Source of the DNA: JBBAEA01 sp041656175
Lineage (GTDB): Bacteria > Myxococcota_A > Bradymonadia > UBA4248
Direction of reading: 5' to 3'
Assembly: GCA_041656175.1 (NCBI GenBank)
Contig: JBBAEA010000017.1
Span: 1 to 33,997 of the forward strand
DNA: 33,997 bases
The position numbers and the translations under genes are program-made. Below are positions 8,204 through 15,623 of this stretch, piece by piece; the stretch's first letter is position 1, and the number at the start of each line of letters is the position of its first letter. The notes beneath the pieces were generated by a model. That model did not search any database, was not told the origin of the DNA, and saw nothing but the letters and a program-made list of their open reading frames with translations.

Positions 8204-8638
8204 TTAGGCAATCTGTAGGTCTTCGACAACGAACGTGATTTCTTCAGTCACGACGTCGTTTCCTTTACCATCGAGGGAGCCAATTTTCCACTGTTTTGGC
8301 CAGCAACCATAGAGGAACCACGTGCGGATGGCATTACCCGCATTATCATTTAAAATGATTGAAATGTCACGGCGATCATATTGACCTTCGCGTGCATTTT
8401 TCCACCAGTTTTGTAGGTCAGCAGTTACGATGTAACCTTTTTTGAGGGTAACATCGCCGAATTTCGCACGACCTGGACGTTTACGGAGGGTCAAATCATC
8501 GCCGTCTTGGAATTCAATGACTTCCAATTCAGCGTTGATGCCGTCAACGCCTTTGAAGAAACCAGCGGTAACGCCAGCGATTTCAACTTTAAAGTTATAA
8601 GCACCAACATGATCTAATTCAGCTCGACGACTTGGCAT
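8204..8638 (-). CDS. Contractile tail tube protein, copy 2
   Basis: A 144-residue protein of the T4 gp19-like tail tube family found in phages and contractile injection systems. Such proteins stack as hexamers to form the rigid inner tube inside the sheath. Visible features are the N-terminal PSRRAELDHVGAYNFKVEI strand, the GVDGINAELEVIEFQDG segment, and the WKNAREGQYDRRDISIIL and TWFLYGCWPKQWKIGSLDGK stretches typical of eCIS tube proteins. The ATG at 8638 has AAGGAG six bases upstream; an in-frame TTG two codons earlier would overlap that site. It is last in the operon, directly before the terminator. The protein differs from the upstream copy at one position only (Ala instead of Gly in the NDN-GN motif), although the genes differ at roughly fifty bases. 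Confidence 0.9.
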   Translation of the reverse strand: MPSRRAELDHVGAYNFKVEIAGVTAGFFKGVDGINAELEVIEFQDGDDLTLRKRPGRAKFGDVTLKKGYIVTADLQNWWKNAREGQYDRRDISIILNDNAGNAIRTWFLYGCWPKQWKIGSLDGKGNDVVTEEITFVVEDLQIA

Positions 8639-8662
8639 AGGCAACTCCTTATAGGCAGTTAT

Positions 8663-8699
8663 TTACTCATTCCCAGCACCCACTGCTGGGAGCGAGTAA
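8663..8699 (-). other. Intercistronic hairpin between the two tube genes
   Basis: TTACTC pairs with GAGTAA and CCCAGCA with TGCTGGG, separated by a small internal loop, with five bases (8679-8683) in the terminal loop. No T-run follows on the minus strand, so it is not a classical terminator. It lies between the stop of tube copy 1 and the ribosome-binding site of tube copy 2. It could slow 3' decay or tune the ratio of the two products. Confidence 0.65.
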
Positions 8700-8737
8700 T
8701 TTAGAAAAACGACTGTATCACCTTATGGTGAAACAAC

Positions 8738-9172
8738 TTATGCGATTTGTAGGTCTTCGACAACGAAGGTAATTTCTTCGGTCACGACATCATTTCCCTT
8801 ACCGTCGAGGGAGCCGATTTTCCATTGTTTTGGCCAGCAACCATAGAGGAACCATGTACGAATTGCGTTTCCGCCGTTGTCATTAAGGATAATGGAAATA
8901 TCACGTCGATCGTACTGACCTTCGCGAGCATTTTTCCACCAATTTTGCAGGTCGGCAGTCACGATGTAACCTTTTTTGAGTGTAACATCGCCGAATTTCG
9001 CACGGCCTGGACGTTTACGAAGGGTCAAATCATCACCATCTTGGAACTCAATGACTTCCAATTCAGCGTTGATGCCATCAACGCCTTTAAAGAAACCAGC
9101 GGTTACGCCAGCGATCTCGACCTTAAAGTTATAAGCACCAACATGATCTAGTTCTGCACGACGACTAGGCAT
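8738..9172 (-). CDS. Contractile tail tube protein, copy 1
   Basis: A 144-residue gp19-like tube protein, third gene of the sheath/tube operon. It shares every visible motif with the downstream copy and differs from it at one residue. The start at 9172 follows AAGGAGAGAGAA, a strong ribosome-binding site. In characterised extracellular contractile injection systems two or three tube paralogues are normal, but they usually diverge strongly because one forms the tube body and another the baseplate-proximal ring. Here the two proteins look interchangeable. About fifty base differences, nearly all at third codon positions, point to an old duplication under strong purifying selection rather than a recent copy. 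Confidence 0.9.
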   Translation of the reverse strand: MPSRRAELDHVGAYNFKVEIAGVTAGFFKGVDGINAELEVIEFQDGDDLTLRKRPGRAKFGDVTLKKGYIVTADLQNWWKNAREGQYDRRDISIILNDNGGNAIRTWFLYGCWPKQWKIGSLDGKGNDVVTEEITFVVEDLQIA

Positions 9173-9203
9173 TTCTCTCTCCTTTTTTGTCTACGACAAG
9201 CTT

Positions 9204-9256
9204 GGGGATTCCTCCAACCACTGGTTAATCCCCGTTGCTCTGGCTTACGCCAGAGC
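9204..9256 (-). other. Two hairpins between sheath and tube genes
   Basis: GCTCTGGC (9237-9244) and GCCAGAGC (9249-9256) form a perfect 8-bp stem with a TTAC loop on the plus strand. Next to it GGGGATT (9204-9210) pairs with AATCCCC (9227-9233), with a smaller AACC/GGTT stem inside. On the mRNA both follow the sheath stop codon and precede the tube ribosome-binding site. Neither is followed by a T-run. They may act as stability or processing elements setting sheath-to-tube ratios. Confidence 0.6.
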
Positions 9257-9269
9257 GGGTATAAAAGAA

Positions 9270-10445
9270 CTATTCAGAGACGTCGCCACCGGAGGCCATT
9301 TGTCCGATACGGAATATAACGAACTCGGCTGGTTTTACTGGGCAGATACCCACTTCACAAACCAATTGTCCCGCGTCGATGACTTCGGGTGGATTTGTCT
9401 CATCATCACACTTAACATAGAATGCCTGCTCAGGGGTTTGTCCCAAGAAAGCACCTGTTCTCCAAATTCTCAACAAGAAAGCGGTGATTGTACGCTCAAC
9501 GCGTTTCCACAGTCTGTGATCGTTTGGCTCGAATACGACCCATTGCGTTCCTGTCTCGATCGATTGCTCGACCATGTTGAATAGACGTCGAACGTTGACG
9601 TAGCGCCAGCTTGGGTCGCTGGAAATTGTCCTCGCACCCCAGACGCGGATTCCGCGCTCACGGAAGAAGCGAATACAGTTAATACCTTTGGGGTTCAAAA
9701 TATCTTGCTCACCCTTTGTGACGTAATATTTGAGTCCCAGTGCACCGCGAACGAGTTCGTTTGCGGGTGCTTTGTGTACGCCGCGTTCCGTATCGGTACG
9801 TGCGTAGATTCCAGCCATATAGCCCGATGGTGGTTGGTAGATGTTACCCTTTTGTGGGTCATAAACCTCGATCCATGGGAAGTAGTATGCGCCGTATTTT
9901 GAATCACGGGGTTTTGGCAATCGATCCACGCCACCTTGCTCGATAGTTTCGGGCGAGTCTAGGATAGCGAAGCGATACTTCATGTTCTCGCAGTGCGAAA
10001 GCAACGCATCTTGGATGGCTGGATCTGTTTGTCCAGGGGCACACAAGAGCGAAATGTCATCGATTTCTTCTAAAAGTTTCAAACCACTTCGAGCACCAGG
10101 GCCGTTATCTTTTCCAATATACAGCGCTGCTTTGCTCGCAATTTTCTCACCTTCAGGGTCTACGCTAACTTCTGGATCCCACTGTCCAACGTTTACGATG
10201 TAAGCACGCCCACCGCCGTTGTTGAAAAACCCGTATACTGCGTGTGCAAGATACTCACTATTTTGGAAGTCCCCAAAGTTCTTTGTAAACTGGCTCCAGT
10301 TAGTGCAAAGAATCGGTTCGTTAACCGGCCCTACTGAACACTCGCCTAAGAATGCCAAGGTGTTCGTACCCGCAGCCTCGATTGGCTTTGTTCCACGATC
10401 AACCTCTTCAACGTAAACACCTGGTGACAAATAAGTCGTTGCCAT
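9270..10445 (-). CDS. Contractile tail sheath protein
   Basis: A 391-residue sheath protein, which forms the contractile outer cylinder around the tube. The N-terminus LSPGVYVEEVDRGTKPIEAA is the classic sheath start, where the linker meshes with neighbouring subunits. The middle has GFFNNGGGRAYIVNVG and LCAPGQTDPAIQDALL. The C-terminal domain has NPKGINCIRFF, GIRVWGARTIS, WRYVNVRRLFNMVEQSI and VGICPVKPAEFVIFRI, typical of sheath proteins in eCIS and phages. The single polypeptide rules out a type VI TssB/TssC pair. GGAG lies five bases from ATG. It is second in the operon, after the DUF4255 gene and before both tube genes. Confidence 0.93.
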   Translation of the reverse strand: MATTYLSPGVYVEEVDRGTKPIEAAGTNTLAFLGECSVGPVNEPILCTNWSQFTKNFGDFQNSEYLAHAVYGFFNNGGGRAYIVNVGQWDPEVSVDPEGEKIASKAALYIGKDNGPGARSGLKLLEEIDDISLLCAPGQTDPAIQDALLSHCENMKYRFAILDSPETIEQGGVDRLPKPRDSKYGAYYFPWIEVYDPQKGNIYQPPSGYMAGIYARTDTERGVHKAPANELVRGALGLKYYVTKGEQDILNPKGINCIRFFRERGIRVWGARTISSDPSWRYVNVRRLFNMVEQSIETGTQWVVFEPNDHRLWKRVERTITAFLLRIWRTGAFLGQTPEQAFYVKCDDETNPPEVIDAGQLVCEVGICPVKPAEFVIFRIGQMASGGDVSE

Positions 10446-10490
10446 CTGATCTCCTGCTTTTTCCGGTGACTTTGCACTGGGTTGGTAGAT

Positions 10491-10515
10491 TGAGTTAGAG
10501 ACCGCCCCTAACTCA
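10491..10515 (-). other. Intercistronic hairpin between DUF4255 and sheath genes
   Basis: TGAGTTAG (10491-10498) pairs perfectly with CTAACTCA (10508-10515) around a nine-base loop. No T-run follows. It is the first of a set of hairpins, one in each gap of this operon. Confidence 0.55.
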
Positions 10516-10541
10516 TCCGAGTAAAAAAGGACTCGAATTTC

Positions 10542-11153
10542 TTAACGTTTGCGCCCTAACCCCGAGAGGTAGGCATTTCGAATTTGCGCCTGCCTAATAG
10601 GATCACTGCGCCTATCACTGTCTAAGTACGCCCACACACAAAACTGTGCTGAAGGTCTAATCTTCTCGCCCATGCTACGCCAGAAACTCATCGTCTCTTC
10701 GTAACCGAACTTAGGCTCCTCAACTGGCCTTAAAGCTATAGTCTCTCGCTGACGAAATGAATAGCCCTGCAACAAGCCCTCGCCTATCTCTGGATGTTCA
10801 TAAAACACCTTAATGGCAAGCGCTAGTAATACGTGCTCTTCTTGTGGAGTCTTACCCCACGCCGATACCGTATAGTATAATTTCAACAGTAAGGGTGGGT
10901 CAACCGAATACTCGATGATTTCTCCTGACTCCTCTTCGTTCACACTCATCAGCTTCTGACCGCGCTCTCGAATTATCGGATCAATACATACCGCACTCAA
11001 AAATAACGATAAAGCCGGCAGTTTCTTGATGTTCTCTTCCGTGGGTATCGCCGTATACAACTCAACATCCTTATAACCCGCATTTTTTAAGCTGGTCTCC
11101 AGAAGTTTCTGTAAAGTCGTACTCACATCCTTAACTATCTCAAACTGCCCCAT
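10542..11153 (-). CDS. DUF4255 / Pvc16-like tail-associated protein
   Basis: A 203-residue protein resembling the DUF4255 family (Pvc16 N-terminal type), found next to sheath and tube genes in contractile injection systems. It has been linked to capping the sheath/tube end. Recognisable parts are the opening FEIVKDVSTTLQKLLETSL, PALSLFLSAVCIDP, and SVDPPLLLKLYYTVSAWGK followed by EEHVLLALAIKVFYEHP, all typical of the family's central strands. Start 11153 is chosen because AGGAG lies seven bases upstream and the family begins here. An upstream in-frame ATG at 11198 would add 15 unrelated residues. It is first in the operon, the conventional order being DUF4255, sheath, tube. Confidence 0.82.
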   Translation of the reverse strand: MGQFEIVKDVSTTLQKLLETSLKNAGYKDVELYTAIPTEENIKKLPALSLFLSAVCIDPIIRERGQKLMSVNEEESGEIIEYSVDPPLLLKLYYTVSAWGKTPQEEHVLLALAIKVFYEHPEIGEGLLQGYSFRQRETIALRPVEEPKFGYEETMSFWRSMGEKIRPSAQFCVWAYLDSDRRSDPIRQAQIRNAYLSGLGRKR

Positions 11154-11198
11154 CCTCGCTCTCCTCAACTGCGTCATACATTGACAGCCGTCAGGCAC

Positions 11199-11204
11199 CT
11201 TATA
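11199..11204 (-). promoter_or_regulatory. Possible sigma-70 -10 box for the sheath operon
   Basis: TATAAG on the minus strand lies about 45 bp before the DUF4255 start. A TTGTCT 19 bases further upstream could serve as a -35, but that spacing is longer than ideal. It competes with the sigma-54-like candidate at 11371-11386. Confidence 0.25.
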
Positions 11205-11876
11205 CTTTCAATGTTTTGTCCGCAGACAAATTTCTACTTCCTTTTTTATCCTTAGCAACCCAGATTGTCAAATTGTTTCACCGGAGAACTTCTCGCTCCC
11301 TCGTACAATTTTTACAACCTCCAATTAATGGCGAATTAGAGGCCTTCATCAATTGCGCACATAACAACGTTGCAAACAGCAAGCCAAGATCAATATATTT
11401 TTCAAACTTTAGCACAATGACTATATTTCTTAGCAAAATAAAGACTTTCCTGCTCAAAAGAAAATCTCTATATCCTTGAGCACTCAAACCTTGTGCCAAG
11501 CCCTTACACTCAAAACGCCCGCGTGGGGTCACTCGCCCCCATGGTCTGTTGTCACCAGATGGGGTTTTGGGGGTGAAATAGCGATAGTTCAATGCCTAAG
11601 CCACGCTACAAGCACTTTCGAAGCATTGTTCGAGAGAAAAAAACCACAACTTTCACCACAATTTATTCCCAAACTCTGTAAAACACGCTACACACCTGTA
11701 GGGACAATTGACACCACATACGACGAACGCTCGATTTTCACAAAACGAGGTCTATTGTCACCACTCTGTTTTGCGAACACCTCGTAGAAGTCGGGGACAG
11801 AAGCCCCCAGCTACGCGTTTGCACTAGTCTGCACACAATGATGGCGCATGCTGCGCTTTCTCGCTTCGCTTTTGCG
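11205..11876. other. 672-bp spacer without a supported gene
   Basis: The stretch between the DUF4255 gene and ddl has short open frames on both strands, but none has a good ribosome-binding site or a recognisable product. It contains the sigma-54-like site, a small palindromic stretch near 11521-11570 (GTGGGGTCACTCGCCCCC region), and a GTCGGGGACAGAAGCCCCCAGC stem near 11790-11812. I see no tRNA, terminator with T-run, or copy of the four repeat families. Confidence 0.5.
11371..11386 (-). promoter_or_regulatory. Candidate sigma-54 (-24/-12) promoter for the sheath operon
   Basis: On the minus strand TGGCTTGCTGTTTGCA matches the RpoN consensus TGGCACG-N4-TTGCW at the invariant GG and GC, with exactly the required spacing, and in the TTTGCA part. 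Two bases (AC to TT) differ in the -24 half. It lies about 205 bp before the DUF4255 start, leaving room for a long leader. Sigma-54 control would fit a costly structure switched on by an enhancer-binding protein, but none is encoded here. Confidence 0.35.
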
Positions 11877-12788
11877 CTACTCAAGCATCGCTAAGCAAAG
11901 CTCTTCAAAGCCTATGCCCGCTGCCTGCGCGATCTTGGGCACCAAACTCTTCTCCGTCATGCCTGGAACCGTGTTGAGTTCTAAAAAGTAGAGCTCCTTT
12001 TTTGAGTTCGCTAAGAAGTCCACGCGCGCTACGCCTTTACAGCCAAAAGCCGCATATAGAGCCTCCGCCTGTTCGCACATTATGCGCTCTATATCGGCAC
12101 CAAGCGTAGATGGCACTAAGTACTGGGTGTCGTTGCGAATATACTTCGCTTCGTAGTCATAAAACCCGTGTTTAGGAACAATTTCACAAACTCCCAAAGC
12201 GCGCCCATGTAGTACGGCTACCGTTAGTTCGTATCCGCCTACGTATTCTTCGAGCATCACGGCGCCTTTGCCTTCCAAGGCGAGCGAAACCGCAGCGGCT
12301 AAATCTTGCGCGGCTTGCACAATACTCACGCCTACACTTGAGCCATCTTGCGATGGTTTAACAACAAGCGGGTAAGCCAGTGCCGCGCCTTCTTTGGCAA
12401 AGCTGTCGTTAGCCGCTAGTCGCTCTTGCGCTTCATCTCTGCTAAGAACGATGTCTTTTGGCACGCGAGCATAAGCGCGTGCAAGCTCTTTTGAGCGCTG
12501 TTTGTCCATGCACAACGCCGAGGCGAGGACTCCTGACCCCGTGTAGGGTATGGCGCTGACCTCCAGAAAACCTTGTATAGCGCCGTTCTCGCCAGCACCG
12601 CCGTGTAGCGCGATGAGTACTTTCTCGTAGCCGCGCTCGCGAAGCTCCCACAAGTTATTCCCGTGGTAGTCAAAGGATTCCGCGTCCACACCACGGGCGC
12701 GCAAAGCTTTCAAAATTACCGCGCCAGATCGCAAGCTCACCTCGCGTTCGCTCGAATTTCCGCCTAAAAGCACACAGACCTTAGCCAT
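11877..12788 (-). CDS. ddl: D-alanine--D-alanine ligase
   Basis: A 303-residue ATP-grasp ligase that joins two D-alanines for the peptidoglycan stem peptide, in the cytoplasm. It shows VLLGGNSSEREVSLRSG at the N-terminus with the substrate-binding EREVS, IALHGGAGENGAIQG, the ATP-binding VVKPSQDGSSVGVS, MLEEYVGGYELTVAVL, VARVDFL, and the C-terminal FLELNTVPGMTEKSLVP that binds Mg and D-Ala. The tyrosine of the KYIRNDTQY loop is also present. Start 12788 has AGGTG five bases upstream; an ATG eight codons earlier lacks this. Length is typical for DdlB. Unlike many bacteria, ddl here is not in a division/cell-wall cluster but stands between a tail-like operon and a helicase. Confidence 0.93.
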   Translation of the reverse strand: MAKVCVLLGGNSSEREVSLRSGAVILKALRARGVDAESFDYHGNNLWELRERGYEKVLIALHGGAGENGAIQGFLEVSAIPYTGSGVLASALCMDKQRSKELARAYARVPKDIVLSRDEAQERLAANDSFAKEGAALAYPLVVKPSQDGSSVGVSIVQAAQDLAAAVSLALEGKGAVMLEEYVGGYELTVAVLHGRALGVCEIVPKHGFYDYEAKYIRNDTQYLVPSTLGADIERIMCEQAEALYAAFGCKGVARVDFLANSKKELYFLELNTVPGMTEKSLVPKIAQAAGIGFEELCLAMLE

Positions 12789-12821
12789 TACACACCTCAA
12801 AAACAATGCCACACACCCCCC

Positions 12822-13000
12822 TAGGGCAAGCGCTAACCTCTATTCAGCCCAAAAATGAGGCGGGGCGTCGCGGGGTGTCCCCGCGGAGGGGGTAGTGGCA
12901 AACCCGCGCACAGCGCGGGGTTGACACGTAGGGGGACACTTCCCCCACAAAAAAATAAGCTTGAAAATTATCAATTTAACGAATTTGCAGCTTTCCCTGC
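12822..13000. repeat. Family II terminal-inverted-repeat element, copy F
   Basis: This fills most of the ddl-helicase spacer (12789-13096). The left end TAGGGCAAGCGC is roughly inverted at the right end near 12981-13000. Inside, 12862-12885 is identical over 24 bases to 15447-15470 and folds as CGCGGGG-TGT-CCCCGCG. A GGGGGA-CACTT-CCCCCACAAAAA box follows. Extra hairpin CCCGCG/CGCGGG lies between them. Confidence 0.7.
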
Positions 13001-13096
13001 ACCCCCAGCTCTTCCGCTCGCATAGTCCACCTTACGCGCGATTTGTCAAAATTTGAGAGCTTTGCATGGCGGTGGCTAAGCGCGGCTTTGGAGCGA

Positions 13097-15142
13097 CTAA
13101 GCCCTAGACTTGAGCAAGGCTTCGCGCGCAGCTTTAAGGTAGTCGCGGTTGCGCTGTTCCTGCTCCGTAACATAGCCGTAGGCTTGCGCCGAATCAGAGC
13201 GCGCGCTCTCCTCCATGACGCTCATCGGGATATCCTTAATATAGCGCGAGGGTTTTTGTTGCTGAGCTTCGCCCCGACTTTGGCGAACGCTACAAGAGCT
13301 CAGTGTCAGTGAACGCTTTGCCCGCGTGATGCCGACGTAACAAAGTCTGCGCTCCTCCTCCAGCCCGCCGGCTTCGACAAGCGAATTCGCGTGCGGGAGT
13401 AATCCCTCTTCGCAACCCACCATAAAGACGTATGGAAACTCCAGACCTTTTGACGAGTGCAGCGTCATTAGCGTTAGTTCATCGGCACTGTCGTCGCTCT
13501 CCTTTTGTGGCGGCTCTAGTGCAACGCGCTGCAAAAAACTAAACAAATCGCGTCCTTCCCGCGCTTCGTAAAAGTCGAGACTCTCTAGGAATATTTCGAT
13601 ATTGCGCTTGCGCATAAGTGCCTGTGCATCGTTGCTACTGCTGCTCTGAATATAAGAAAAATAGTGCAACGACTCCATCAACTGCTCGCACAAGTCGCGA
13701 AGAGATGCCACCTTTTTTGAGAAAAGTTCACTGTAACGTTCAATGGTCGAAATAAAATCCAGGATTTTAGCCTTTTTGGCTGCCGTTAGACAATCACCAT
13801 AAGCGCTAAGTTTGAGGCTTTCGTAAAAGCTACAGCCCCGCGCTTTGGCTTGTGCGCTAATGGCTTCCATGTCGTGAGCCGTAATACCGCGACGCGGGCT
13901 ATTAACAATTCGTCGCACTGCAAGCGAATCGTGTGTGGACCAAATGACGCGTAAGTAGCAAAGCAAGTCTTTCACCTCTCGGCGATCGTAGAGTTTTGAG
14001 CCCCCTACAATGCGGTAGGCGATCTGTTCTTGGCTGAGTGCTATCTCGAAGGGGCGACTTTGCATGTTACTGCGATAAAGTATGGCAAAATCACCGTATC
14101 TTGCGTTTTTGGCCGCACGCATCAATTTAATCTGCTCAATGACAAAGTGCACTTCATCATCTTCGTCCTTGCATATGAAGTGTCGCAGTAAATCCCCCTC
14201 CTGCGCTTGGGACCAGAGCACCTTGGCGTGTCGCGTCGCGTTCTTTGCGATCACGGCGTTGGCCGCAGTAAGGATTTGCGGGGTGGAGCGGTAGTTTTGC
14301 TCGAGCGAAACGATTTTAACATCCTCAAACTGATCGGGGAACTGCAGAATATGCGAAGAATCCGCGCCGCGAAATGCGTATATCGACTGATCGTCATCTC
14401 CAACGACCATTAAATTTTGACGCAATGCGCAAAACTGACGCAACAATCTAAATTGAGGCGCATTGGTATCTTGGTACTCATCGACCAAAAAGTAGTGCCA
14501 CTTCTCGTGATAAGCCGCCAAAACGTCAGGAAAAGACTCGAATATATCGTGGGGAAGCACAATGAGATCGTCGAAATCAACGGCGTTCATATTTTTACGC
14601 ATTAACTGGTAGTGCTCAAAAATCTTAGCCACTGTCCTGCCTTGGGCGTTGTAGCGCATCCCCGGCATATCGAGCGGCGCACAATTTCTCGCCTTTACAC
14701 GCGAGATGAATTGCAAAATCCACCCCGAATCTAGCCGCGCTCCATCGAGATTGAGATCCTTGAGCAAGTTTTTGAGCAAGACTCGTTGATCCGTTTCGTC
14801 GAGTATGGCAAAGGGCTGCACCCAGCCTAGTCGATGCAGGTGGTGGCGCAAAATATTTGCCCCCATCGAGTGAAATGTCGATATTGTCGCCGCATTTGCA
14901 GCAGTTTCACCGATGAGTTCGGCAACTCGCGATTTCATTTCGTTGGCAGCTTTATTCGTGAAGCTCAACGCCACAATACGAGAAGGGGCAACGCCACTTC
15001 CGTGCACCAGTTGCGCAACACGATGCGCGATAATACGCGTCTTCCCACTCCCCGCGCCGGCTAGAACCAGCATCGGACCATCGCTATGCAGCACCGCTTC
15101 GCGTTGCTGGGGATTAAAGAGTTTGGGATCGAAACGATACAT
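13097..15142 (-). CDS. UvrD/Rep/PcrA-type superfamily 1A DNA helicase
   Basis: A 681-residue 3'-5' helicase for repair or replication restart. Motifs in order: Q-motif FNPQQREAV, Walker A LAGAGSGKTR at about 27-36, motif Ia SFTNKAANEMK, motif II VDEYQDTN, motif III GDDDQSIYAFRGA, motif IV LEQNYRST, motif V TLHSSKGLEFPYVF, motif VI VGITRAK. Length is nearer Rep (673 in E. coli) than UvrD (720), and the C-terminus lacks the long UvrD/PcrA extension, so a Rep-like role is favoured but not proven. The start follows AAAGGT about seven to eight bases upstream; this ribosome-binding site falls within a remnant of a family III element end. Confidence 0.92.
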   Translation of the reverse strand: MYRFDPKLFNPQQREAVLHSDGPMLVLAGAGSGKTRIIAHRVAQLVHGSGVAPSRIVALSFTNKAANEMKSRVAELIGETAANAATISTFHSMGANILRHHLHRLGWVQPFAILDETDQRVLLKNLLKDLNLDGARLDSGWILQFISRVKARNCAPLDMPGMRYNAQGRTVAKIFEHYQLMRKNMNAVDFDDLIVLPHDIFESFPDVLAAYHEKWHYFLVDEYQDTNAPQFRLLRQFCALRQNLMVVGDDDQSIYAFRGADSSHILQFPDQFEDVKIVSLEQNYRSTPQILTAANAVIAKNATRHAKVLWSQAQEGDLLRHFICKDEDDEVHFVIEQIKLMRAAKNARYGDFAILYRSNMQSRPFEIALSQEQIAYRIVGGSKLYDRREVKDLLCYLRVIWSTHDSLAVRRIVNSPRRGITAHDMEAISAQAKARGCSFYESLKLSAYGDCLTAAKKAKILDFISTIERYSELFSKKVASLRDLCEQLMESLHYFSYIQSSSSNDAQALMRKRNIEIFLESLDFYEAREGRDLFSFLQRVALEPPQKESDDSADELTLMTLHSSKGLEFPYVFMVGCEEGLLPHANSLVEAGGLEEERRLCYVGITRAKRSLTLSSCSVRQSRGEAQQQKPSRYIKDIPMSVMEESARSDSAQAYGYVTEQEQRNRDYLKAAREALLKSRA

Positions 15143-15145
15143 ACA

Positions 15146-15190
15146 CAGACCTTTGCACGAATCAAAATAACGAATTAAATTTCACAAAAC
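15146..15190 (+). mobile_element. Remnant of family III MITE left end
   Basis: CAGACCTTTGCACGAATC, then AAATAACGAATTAAATTTCACAAA, closely resembles the left end of the elements at 25126 and 30056 (GAGACCTTTGCACGGCTAG, then AAATAACGAATTTAATTTTACAAA). No right end is seen nearby. It lies directly upstream of the helicase start and carries its likely Shine-Dalgarno on the minus strand. Confidence 0.65.
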
Positions 15191-15407
15191 CACGCATTTT
15201 TTAACAAATAAGAGCTTTTGCGAAAAAACAAAAGCTCAAAATGCGATTAAACTAAAGTCGATAAGCAAGAACTCAGCATTTTCGTATACGAGAAAGCACG
15301 CTCATCCGCATCATCGAATAAAATAATCAGTTCAGCCAAAAATCACACGGTTTGCACTGGAAAAGGCTGCACCATTTTGTTTTCTTTATTTTGTGGGAGG
15401 GCGGGGG

Positions 15408-15540
15408 TAGGGCGAACGCAAAGTCCTGTTTCGCCAAAAACTGAACGGGGCGTCGCGGGGTGTCCCCGCGCAGGGGGATAGTTCCCCCACAAAAGTAAAA
15501 ACTTAAAAACTGCCAAATGTACGACTTTGCGCTTGCCCTA
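15408..15540. repeat. Family II terminal-inverted-repeat element, copy G
   Basis: This is the best preserved family II copy, inside the 15143-15623 spacer. The ends TAGGGCGAACGCAAAGTC (15408-15425) and GACTTTGCGCTTGCCCTA (15523-15540) are inverted repeats matching at 16 of 18 positions. Between them are the 24-base block shared with copy F (15447-15470), a CGCGGGG/CCCCGCG hairpin and a GGGGGATAGTTCCCCCACAAAA box also related to family I. There is no ORF inside. The rest of the spacer shows only the MITE remnant. Confidence 0.75.
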
Positions 15541-15623
15541 GGCGGCGAGGGGAAGCTCAAAAGAAATACGTAATCCTGAGCTTGCCCTCCCTAGAGCCAA
15601 GAAACTTAAAAGTCGACGAGTTT

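Noticed and set aside
8204..11153. Type VI secretion or a prophage
   Set aside because: The sheath is one polypeptide, not TssB/TssC, and no capsid, terminase, integrase or portal gene is present.
11278..11787. Overlapping ORFs on both strands in the spacer upstream of the DUF4255 gene
   Set aside because: No ribosome-binding site, no recognisable protein features, and they overlap one another in antisense.
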